From positions 1,674,001 through 1,738,000 of the forward strand of contig NZ_CP113910.1 in the NCBI RefSeq assembly GCF_024701375.2: a stretch of DNA of 64,000 nucleotides. Reading direction: 5' to 3'. The position numbers and the translations under genes are program-made. The DNA is from Streptomyces sp. KMM 9044. Lineage in GTDB: Bacteria > Actinomycetota > Actinomycetes > Streptomycetales > Streptomycetaceae. Under the pieces are notes generated by a model, which did no database searches, had not been told where the DNA came from, and saw only the letters and a program-made list of their open reading frames with translations. The first letter of the stretch is position 1. Each line of letters begins with the position of its first letter. Positions 10,316 through 17,224 of this stretch are shown here, piece by piece.

Positions 10316-10426
10316 GGTGCCCATCCTACGGGGGAGCACTGACTGCGAGGCACCGGTCACGGCACTCCCTCGTGCGCACCGGGTCCGGCCGGCCGGGAAC
10401 GGCCCGGCCGGTACGGCCGGCGGGAC

Positions 10427-10810
10427 TCACCGGCCCGTGTCCTCGCGCGACGGCTGTTCGTCCACCCGAGTGCCGTCCCGCGCGAGACGGTCGGCCAGTT
10501 CGTCCCGGAACAGCGCGCCGCGGTCGAGTGCCTGGACGCGGTAGGCGGTGCGGCCGACGATCTGGCTGGTGATCGGCGCGGTGAGCAACTGGAACAGGAC
10601 GACGAGCAGCAGCATCGGCGCGTAGCGCAGAGGCATCTGCACGGCGGTTCCCACCAGGATGAGCATCAGGCCGAGCGTCTGGGCCTTGGCGGCCGCGTGC
10701 AGGCGGCTGCCGATGTCCGGGAAGCGGAGCAGGCCCACGGAGCCGAGCAGGCAGAAGATCGCGCCGGCCGGGAGCAGGACGGCGGTGATCACGTCGGACA
10801 CCGCGGTCAC
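10427..10810 (-). CDS. mrpG: Mrp Na+/H+ antiporter subunit G
   Basis: 127-residue membrane subunit of the multisubunit cation/proton antiporter. Three hydrophobic helices are visible: about 5-30, 40-58 and 62-82, including the GLLRFPDIGSRLHAAAKAQTLG signature region of MnhG/PhaG. A charged C-terminal tail follows. The start is GTG 10810, overlapping the subunit F stop as GTGA. It is the last gene of the operon; no obvious terminator follows. Confidence 0.9.
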   Translation of the reverse strand: MTAVSDVITAVLLPAGAIFCLLGSVGLLRFPDIGSRLHAAAKAQTLGLMLILVGTAVQMPLRYAPMLLLVVLFQLLTAPITSQIVGRTAYRVQALDRGALFRDELADRLARDGTRVDEQPSREDTGR

Positions 10811-11073
10811 CGCAGGCCTGCCCGCTTCTCGACCAGGTGGGCGGCCGTCACCGATCCGGTGAAGGCCAGCAGGGCGAGGACGACGAGCACGGGCAGGGGT
10901 GTGGTGTCCCCACGCAGGACCATGCCCACGGCGGCCCCGGCGATGATCATCGTCAGGAGGACGTCCAGCGCCACGATGCGGTTGAGCGCGTCCGGACCTC
11001 GCACGAGACGCAGCAGGGTCAGCAGGCCGGCCACTGACACCACGGCCAGGGTGGCGGTGTACACGACGGTCAT
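10807..11073 (-). CDS. mrpF: Mrp Na+/H+ antiporter subunit F
   Basis: 88-residue subunit with three predicted helices, including the family stretch RGPDALNRIVALDVL (around 25-39). ATG 11073 overlaps the subunit E stop (ATGA) and is preceded by GGAGGCAG. The overlap implies translation coupled to mrpE, even though mrpE carries an unusual repetitive tail. Confidence 0.9.
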   Translation of the reverse strand: MTVVYTATLAVVSVAGLLTLLRLVRGPDALNRIVALDVLLTMIIAGAAVGMVLRGDTTPLPVLVVLALLAFTGSVTAAHLVEKRAGLR

Positions 11074-11966
11074 GGGGTTCTGCCTCCTTGATCAGGGTGG
11101 TCGGGAGGACCGGGACGGTCGGACGGCCCTGGGCCGACGGCGGGCCCGGAACCGCCGCCGGGGCCGGGGCCGGTGGCAGGCTCAGGGCCGGTGGCAGGCT
11201 CAGGGCCGGTGCCAGGCCCGAGGTCGCTGGAGGCCCCAGGGGTGGTGGCAGGCCCTGAGCCGCCGGCAGGCCCCGGGCCGGGAACCGGCCCCGGGCCGGT
11301 ATCAGACCCGGAGCCAGACCCGGAGCCAGACCCGGAGCCAGACCGGGTGCCAGACCCGGGGCCAGGACTGGGGCCAGACCCGGGGCCAGGACTGGGACCG
11401 GGCCCGGCGGAAGGCCCGGAGGTGTCGTCGTCACCCGTCGCTCCGCGTCGTCGGCCGTGGCCGACCGCCCGCGCCACTCTGTGCTCCACGGTCTGCACCA
11501 ACTTCCTGCGGCGGGCGAGGTCGGTTTCGTCGCGGACCGGGAGCGTGTGGACGTACAGCCGCTGCCGGCGCCGGTCGATCTCCACCACCAGGGTGCCGGG
11601 GGAGATCGTCGTGAGTTCGGCCACCGCGGTGATCAGGAGGTCGCTGTCGACGTGCAGCGGGACCTCGATGATCGCCGCGGACGTCTTCCCTCCGTATCTC
11701 AGGACCTGCCAGGCGACGGTGACCCCGGACCCGACGAGATCCTTCAGCAGGTCGACCAGCAGGCGCGCGATCTGCAGCGGCCGGGGCACGGCTCCCGGCA
11801 GGACCGGCGGCAGGCGGAAGGACCCGACGACGGTCACGGCGACGAGCAGACCTCCGAGGAGGACCAGCGGGCCGACGGAACCCCACAGCACGATCCACAG
11901 CAACCACAGCCACCCCATCATGGGCAGGCGGCGCAGGACTCGGCGGGCGTACTCCCGGCGGGTCAA
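11070..11966 (-). CDS. mrpE: Mrp Na+/H+ antiporter subunit E with long Gly/Pro/Ser repeat tail
   Basis: 298 residues; the family is normally about 160-190. Residues about 15-180 are standard MnhE: two N-terminal helices (MMGWLWLLWIVLWGSVGPLV and following), then PLQIARLLVDLLKDLVGSGVTVAWQVL, then the soluble part with TTISPGTLVVEID and HTLPV. From about residue 184 to the end the protein is a low-complexity Gly/Pro/Ser/Thr tail encoded by degenerate short repeats. Start TTG 11966 has GAGGAGGG 3 nt upstream and overlaps the mrpD stop (TTGA). The tail's role is unknown. Confidence 0.88.
   Translation of the reverse strand: MTRREYARRVLRRLPMMGWLWLLWIVLWGSVGPLVLLGGLLVAVTVVGSFRLPPVLPGAVPRPLQIARLLVDLLKDLVGSGVTVAWQVLRYGGKTSAAIIEVPLHVDSDLLITAVAELTTISPGTLVVEIDRRRQRLYVHTLPVRDETDLARRRKLVQTVEHRVARAVGHGRRRGATGDDDTSGPSAGPGPSPGPGSGPSPGPGSGTRSGSGSGSGSGSGSDTGPGPVPGPGPAGGSGPATTPGASSDLGPGTGPEPATGPEPATGPGPGGGSGPAVGPGPSDRPGPPDHPDQGGRTP
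11160..11420. repeat. Short tandem repeats encoding the MrpE tail
   Basis: Several repeat families lie side by side: an 18-bp unit (CCGGTGGCAGGCTCAGGG) repeated from 11170 to 11205, a 12-bp GAGCCAGACCCG unit three times at 11311-11346, and a roughly 24-bp GGGGCCAGGACT/GGGGCCAGACCC alternation at 11358-11400. All are in frame. Confidence 0.8.
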
Positions 11967-13522
11967 CGGCCCTCCTCGGTCATGACGGCGGAGCGGTACT
12001 CCCGCGGGTCGAGCAGTTCGTGTGCGGCTCGTTCGCCGACGCGGGCGAGCGGACCCGCGCAGACGGCGACCGCGACACTGGTGGCCACCATGACGACGGT
12101 GGCGGCGGTCATCAGTCCGGTCCCGCGCCGGACGGCGCGGCGCTCCGGGCGGAGGGCGGTGCCGGGGGCCGGCTTCCCCGGCGGTGGCTCGTCGTGGCGG
12201 TCCGGGTGCGGGTCCTGCCGCATGAAGGCCCTGGTCCAGACCCGGGTCATCGCGTAGAGCGTCAGCAGGCTGGTGAGCAGGGCGGTCGCAGCCAGGGCGT
12301 ACGCCGCGGTACCGCCCTGCCACGCACCGGCCCGCAGCAGGGTCAGCTTGGCCACGAACCCGGAGAACGGCGGGATCCCGGCCAGGCTCAGGGCGGGGAG
12401 GGCGAACAGCGCGGCGACCAGCGGCCTCGGGGGCGGCCCCTGTGCCATGCGCCTCATGCCTGTTGTCCCCGCGTGGCGCACGGCGAGGGAGGCGGCGAGG
12501 AAGAGCGCCGCCTGGACGATGATGTGGTGGACGATGTAGAGGACGGTGCCGGTGAGTCCGAGCGTGTCGAACAGCGCGAGACCGAACAGCATGAAGCCGA
12601 TGTGGCTGACGAGGGTGAAGGACAGCAGCCGGTTGATGTCGTCCTGGGCCAGCGCGCCGAGGATGCCCACGATCATGGCGGCGATCGCCACACAGGCCAG
12701 CAGGGTCCACACGCTGGAGCGCGGAAAGAGCAGGGTCTGGGTGCGCAGCAGGGCGTAGACGGCGACCTTGGTCAGCAGGGCGGCGAACACGGCGGTGATC
12801 GGCGCCGGTGCGGTGGGGTAGCTGTCGGGCAGCCAGAAGTGCAGGGGGACGATCGCCGCCTTGATGCCCAGGACGGCCAGGAGCAGCAGGGCGAGTGCGC
12901 CACGCAGGCCGTCGGGGAGTTCGGCGAGCCGCGGTCCGAGCTGGGCCAGGGTGACCGTGCCGACGGCCGCGTACACCAGGCCGACAAAGGTGAGGAACAG
13001 CAGGGAGGACGTCAGGCTGGTGATCATGTAGGTCATACCGGCGCGGGTGCGGTTTCCGTCGGCGTCCAGGGTGATCAGGACGTAGGACGCGGCGAGCAGC
13101 ACTTCGAAGGCGACGAAGAGGTTGAACAGGTCACCGGTGAGAAAGGCCAGGCTCACTCCGCTGACGAGCATCAGGTAGGCGGGATGGAAGACCTCCGCCG
13201 AACTCCGGCGTTTCTCCGCGGTGCCCTGGCCGATGGCGAAGAGCAGCACGGCCAGGGTCACCAGGAGCGACACGGCGAGCAGGAGCGCCGACAACCGGTC
13301 GGCGACGAGCGTGATGCCCAGCGGGGCCGGCCAGCCGCCGACGTGCACGGCCTGCGGGCCGCGGGTGTCGACGAGGACGAGCAGAGCGACGGCGTCCGCC
13401 AGTACACAGGCCAGTACGAGGGTGCTCATGGGGCGGGTCACCCGGACGGGCAGTCCGAGCAGGGCCGTGGCGGCGCCCAGGATCGGCAGCACCACGGGCA
13501 CGGCGAGCAGCAGTGCGGTCAT
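11963..13522 (-). CDS. mrpD: Mrp Na+/H+ antiporter subunit D
   Basis: 519-residue polytopic subunit homologous to NuoM/N-type proton-pumping subunits of complex I. Around 14 hydrophobic segments span most of the protein. Typical motifs include GDLFNLFVAFEVLL near residue 120, LPDSYPTAPAPITAVFAALLTKVAVYALLR near 230-260 and DDINRLLSFTLVSHIGFML near 300. ATG 13522 overlaps the mrpC stop (ATGA). The C-terminal 80 residues are a charged cytoplasmic loop plus a final helix. Confidence 0.93.
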   Translation of the reverse strand: MTALLLAVPVVLPILGAATALLGLPVRVTRPMSTLVLACVLADAVALLVLVDTRGPQAVHVGGWPAPLGITLVADRLSALLLAVSLLVTLAVLLFAIGQGTAEKRRSSAEVFHPAYLMLVSGVSLAFLTGDLFNLFVAFEVLLAASYVLITLDADGNRTRAGMTYMITSLTSSLLFLTFVGLVYAAVGTVTLAQLGPRLAELPDGLRGALALLLLAVLGIKAAIVPLHFWLPDSYPTAPAPITAVFAALLTKVAVYALLRTQTLLFPRSSVWTLLACVAIAAMIVGILGALAQDDINRLLSFTLVSHIGFMLFGLALFDTLGLTGTVLYIVHHIIVQAALFLAASLAVRHAGTTGMRRMAQGPPPRPLVAALFALPALSLAGIPPFSGFVAKLTLLRAGAWQGGTAAYALAATALLTSLLTLYAMTRVWTRAFMRQDPHPDRHDEPPPGKPAPGTALRPERRAVRRGTGLMTAATVVMVATSVAVAVCAGPLARVGERAAHELLDPREYRSAVMTEEGR

Positions 13523-14004
13523 CGGTGTTCCCCCGGGGCGGTGCCGTGGTCGCGGTGGTCCGGCCAGTCGCCGTCGGCATCGTCGCCGTCGACAGGGTCG
13601 TCGGTGTCGGTGTCGGCACGTCGCCGGGCGATGCGCCGGTCCTCCACGTCGTCACGCACCTCGTCGCTGCCGGACAGCCGCCAGGAACGGTAGGCGAGGA
13701 CCATCAGGAACGCCGTGAGACCGAACGTGATCACGATCGACGTCAGCGCCATGGCCTGGGGCAGCGGATCGGCGGGCTCAGCCGGGTTCACCGGCTTCCC
13801 CTCCAGCACCGGGGGGCGGCCGGGGGTGCCGCCGGCGACCAGGAGCAGCACGTTGGTGCCGTGACCCAGGAGGATGAAGCCGAGGATGATCCGCATCAGG
13901 GACCGTTGCAGCATGAGGTGGAAGCCGATCGTGAACAGGCCGCCCACTACGAGGGCCATCGTCACGTCGAGCGTGTTCAGCGTGATGTCGCCCGCGCCGT
14001 TCAC
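13519..14004 (-). CDS. mrpC: Mrp Na+/H+ antiporter subunit C
   Basis: 161-residue NuoK-like subunit with three helices in residues about 12-115, including RSLMRIILGFILLGHGTNVL. The family proline-rich loop (AEPADPLPQAMALTSIVI) and an acidic/basic C-terminal tail follow. GTG 14004 overlaps the MrpA stop as GTGA. The highly acidic tail (DTDTDDPVDGDDADGD) is long for the family but common in Streptomyces. Confidence 0.92.
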   Translation of the reverse strand: MNGAGDITLNTLDVTMALVVGGLFTIGFHLMLQRSLMRIILGFILLGHGTNVLLLVAGGTPGRPPVLEGKPVNPAEPADPLPQAMALTSIVITFGLTAFLMVLAYRSWRLSGSDEVRDDVEDRRIARRRADTDTDDPVDGDDADGDWPDHRDHGTAPGEHR

Positions 14005-16847
14005 CGGGCGGATCCCTTCTCCTGCCGGTCCGCCGCCGCGCCGGCCACTTCGAGTGAGACACCCACTGCCGACAGGAGTTTGAGCACGACGCCGACCACG
14101 AGCAGGTAGACGCCCACGTCGAGGAACACGCTGGTCGCCCACTTCACCTCGCCCAGCAGCGGCAGGTGCCACGTCACCAGGTCGCTGTCCAGCGGCGTAC
14201 CGCCGAAGGCCAGCGGCACCAACCCGACGACCGCCGCGGTCAACAGGCCCGTGCCCGCGACCGCGATCGGGCGCAGGCGTACGGCGGCGCCGAGGTCGGC
14301 CTGTCCGCCCACCAGGTACCGCAGGACGAACGCCAGCCCTGCCACCAGACCGCCGGAGAAGCCTCCGCCGGGGCGGTAGTGCCCGGAGAACAGCAGGAAC
14401 AGCGAAAGCACCAGGATGGAGGGGAAGAGCAGCCGGGTGGCCACTTCCATCAGGACCGAGCGCTCGCCGCCGGGCCGTTCGCCCGCTCCCGGCAGCCAGG
14501 TCTGCCGGGGCTCGTCCCAGTGCGTCGTGGGGAACCGGGCCGGCGGCTCCTCGCCGGTCATCCATACCGCGCCGCGGTTGCGGAACCGGACCAGACTGCC
14601 GACTCCGACCGCCGCCACCAGCACGACCGAAATCTCGCCCAGCGTGTCCAGGGCCCGGAAGTCGACGATGATCGCGTTGACGACGTTGTAGGCACCCGTC
14701 TCCGACGCCCGGCGCAGGTACTCGGGTGAGATCGCCGGGGCCGTACGCGCGGCGGACGTCGCCAGCGCGAAGCAGGTGACGACGAGGCCGACCCCGACAG
14801 CCACCGCGCCCCGCAGCACGCGCCCCGGGGCCGCCGTCCGGCCGGGATCGAACCGGGTCGGCATGCGGCGCAGCACCAGCACCACGACGACCAGCGTCAA
14901 CGTCTCGACCAGGAACTGGGTGAGCGCCAGGTCCGGGGCGCCCCGCACCAGGAACAGACCGGCCGCGCCGTATCCGACGGCCCCGGCCAGCAGCAGGGCG
15001 GCGAGCCGGTGCCGGGCGGCCACCACCGCCGCGGCGGCCGTCAGTATCACCACGGCCAGGACGGGTTCGAGCGGATACCGCCACAGCGGCGGTGACCCCA
15101 GCGAGGGGCCCGCGGCCACGAGTGCCGTGCCGGGCACGGCGACGACCGTCGCGAGCAGCACGGTCAGATAGACGGGCAGCGAGCCGACCTGGGTGTGCCG
15201 GGTCAGTGTCACGGACAGCCGGTCCACGCCCTCGGTCGCACGGTCGTACGCGTGCTGCACGTCGGGCAGGCGCGGCAGGCGGCCCGTCACGGCACCGCGG
15301 CGTTGCACCGCGTGGATCAGCAGACCGGTGACGAGCGACAGTGCGGACAGACCGAGCACGGGCGTGAACCCGTGCCACAGGGACAGTTCGTACGGACCGT
15401 CGGCTCCCGGCGGATAGGCGTCGGCGTAGGCGGTGGCGAGGGCCGCCGTACCGGTGTACGCCACGCCCAGCACCAGGCCCGCCGCGGACAGGACGGCCAC
15501 CGGTGCGACGAATCCGGGTTCCGGGCTCCGTACGGAACGCGCCGCCTTCTCCGGCGGTCGCCGTCCGCCGAAGGCGCCGTGCAGGAACCGTGCCGCGAAC
15601 GCCACGGTCAGCGCGGAGCCGCACACGAGCACCACCGTCAGCGGGTAGGGGGAGGCCAGTCCGGTGCCGTGCAGGAAGGCTTCCAGGGCGGCTTCCTTGC
15701 CCAGGAAACCTACGAGGGGCGGCAGGCCCGCCATCGACGCGGTGGCCAGTGCCGTGACCCAGAACAGCACGGGCAGCCGGCGTCCCAGTCCCGACAGCTC
15801 CCGGATGTCACGGGTGCCCGTGCTGTGGTCGACGACCCCGACGGACAGGAACAGCGCCGACTTGAACGCCGCGTGCGCCAGCAGCATCACCACCCCGGCC
15901 AGCGCCGCCGTCCGCGTTCCTGCGCCCAGCAGGGCGGTCAGCAGGCCGAGTTCGCTGACGGTCCCGTAGGCGAGGAGCAGTTTCAGGTCGGTCTCGCGCA
16001 GTGCCCGCCACGCGGCCACCACCATCGTGGCGAGTCCCACGCCGAGCACCATCGGCCGCCACGGGGCCACGTCGGCCAGGGCGGGCGCCAGCCGGGCCAC
16101 CAGGTAGACCCCTGCCTTGACCATCGCCGCCGCGTGCAGGAAGGCACTGACCGGTGTGGGGGCGACCATCGCCGCGGGAAGCCAGCCGTGCAGCGGCATC
16201 TGCGCGGACTTGGCGAACGCGCCGACCAGGACGAGCACCACGGCGGCGGGGACCGCGCCGCCCCGCGGGGGGTCGGCGAGGATGGCGGAGACGCGGTACG
16301 TGCCGGCCGCCTCACCCAGCACGACGAAACCGAGCAGCATCGCCAGGCCGCCGGCCGCGGTCACCAGCAAGGCCTGACGGGCGGCGCGCCGCTGCTCCGC
16401 GCCCTCCCCCCGCCCCGCGATCAGCAGGAAGGAGGCGACCGTGGTCAACTCCCAGAAGACGTACAGCACGAAGAGGTTGTCCGCCAGCACCAGCCCGGTC
16501 ATCGCCCCGGCGAAGGCCAGCAGCAGGGCGGCCAGCCGGCCGGCGTCGCGCTCGACGTAGTACCGGCAGTACAGGAGCACCATGGCTCCGACACCGGCCA
16601 CCACCCACAGCATCAGGAGCGACAGGGCATCCAGACGCAGGTCGATCGTCAGGCCGAGCGACGGGGCCCAGGACAGGGACTCCCGGTACGCGCCGCCGTC
16701 CAGCACGCGGCCCGCCCGCGTGCCCGCCCAGACCACGGATGCCAACGGCACCAAGGCAGCCACGACCCACATCGCACGGCCGAGCCGCCTCTCCCACCAC
16801 GGCATCGACGCTGCGGCCACCGCGTGGACGGCCAGCAGGACCAGCAC
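14001..16847 (-). CDS. mrpA: Mrp Na+/H+ antiporter subunit A (A/B fusion)
   Basis: 948-residue polytopic subunit. The first about 450 residues resemble NuoL (DNLFVLYVFWELTTVASFLLI, LPAAMVAPTPVSAFLHAAAMVKAGVYL, HAAFKSALFL). The middle carries the MrpA-specific region, and the last about 150 residues match MrpB (FRNRGAVW, RPGGGFSGGLVAGLAFVLRYL). This fused A/B form is usual in actinobacteria and explains the absence of a separate mrpB. GTG 16847 is chosen because GAAGGAG precedes it by 11 nt; the open frame extends upstream without a better start. It is the first gene of the mrp operon and lies directly behind a strong hairpin. Confidence 0.88.
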   Translation of the reverse strand: MLVLLAVHAVAAASMPWWERRLGRAMWVVAALVPLASVVWAGTRAGRVLDGGAYRESLSWAPSLGLTIDLRLDALSLLMLWVVAGVGAMVLLYCRYYVERDAGRLAALLLAFAGAMTGLVLADNLFVLYVFWELTTVASFLLIAGRGEGAEQRRAARQALLVTAAGGLAMLLGFVVLGEAAGTYRVSAILADPPRGGAVPAAVVLVLVGAFAKSAQMPLHGWLPAAMVAPTPVSAFLHAAAMVKAGVYLVARLAPALADVAPWRPMVLGVGLATMVVAAWRALRETDLKLLLAYGTVSELGLLTALLGAGTRTAALAGVVMLLAHAAFKSALFLSVGVVDHSTGTRDIRELSGLGRRLPVLFWVTALATASMAGLPPLVGFLGKEAALEAFLHGTGLASPYPLTVVLVCGSALTVAFAARFLHGAFGGRRPPEKAARSVRSPEPGFVAPVAVLSAAGLVLGVAYTGTAALATAYADAYPPGADGPYELSLWHGFTPVLGLSALSLVTGLLIHAVQRRGAVTGRLPRLPDVQHAYDRATEGVDRLSVTLTRHTQVGSLPVYLTVLLATVVAVPGTALVAAGPSLGSPPLWRYPLEPVLAVVILTAAAAVVAARHRLAALLLAGAVGYGAAGLFLVRGAPDLALTQFLVETLTLVVVVLVLRRMPTRFDPGRTAAPGRVLRGAVAVGVGLVVTCFALATSAARTAPAISPEYLRRASETGAYNVVNAIIVDFRALDTLGEISVVLVAAVGVGSLVRFRNRGAVWMTGEEPPARFPTTHWDEPRQTWLPGAGERPGGERSVLMEVATRLLFPSILVLSLFLLFSGHYRPGGGFSGGLVAGLAFVLRYLVGGQADLGAAVRLRPIAVAGTGLLTAAVVGLVPLAFGGTPLDSDLVTWHLPLLGEVKWATSVFLDVGVYLLVVGVVLKLLSAVGVSLEVAGAAADRQEKGSAR

Positions 16848-16866
16848 TTCAGCACCAACTCCTTCG

Positions 16867-16900
16867 CGGGGGCCGACCGCTGACACGCGGTCGGCCCCCG
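16867..16900 (-). promoter_or_regulatory. Perfect hairpin in the mrp leader, 20 nt before the start codon
   Basis: 14-bp perfect inverted repeat (CGGGGGCCGACCGC / GCGGTCGGCCCCCG) with a 6-nt loop. On the mrp strand it ends directly before CGAAGGAG, the likely ribosome site, and lacks a U tract. It may be an attenuator, a translational control hairpin or a terminator of upstream transcription. Confidence 0.6.
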
Positions 16901-16941
16901 CCCGAGCCCCGGGGACTGTGCCCCGGTTTGTCATTGATTGG

Positions 16942-16952
16942 GCACTCAGTGC
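16942..16952. promoter_or_regulatory. Candidate operator palindrome GCACT-C-AGTGC
   Basis: Perfect 5-bp arms in an AT-richer patch containing TTGATT and TTGTCATTG. The shape resembles operators of TetR-type repressors in Streptomyces, but no such regulator is adjacent. Weak call. Confidence 0.25.
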
Positions 16953-17224
16953 TCTGTGTAGCAGGGAGAGCCGTCCGACGGAGCACCGCCGCGCCATACC
17001 TCACCGGCGGAAGCGCGGGCAGGGGCTTCGTGCTGCGGGCGATGTGCCGGGCGAGGGGGGAACCGGTCCTGCCGGCGTCGATGGCCCCGAGATGCATGCC
17101 GTTCTCTCCGTCCTGTGCCCGCGGCAGGTGCCGCTGCCGGCCGGAGGCACGGATAACCCGCCCAACGCACCGTCAAACCCGCGGCGGACTGCCGGGGTGG
17201 AACGGTCGGGGGTTCACGCCGCTC

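Larger units (their letters stand above)
16848..17224. other. Leader and promoter region of the mrp operon
   Basis: This 377-bp gap separates the end of the acetyltransferase fusion from mrpA on the same strand. It holds a perfect hairpin at 16867-16900 and a palindromic GCACTCAGTGC at 16942-16952. I see no ORF that looks coding. Confidence 0.6.
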
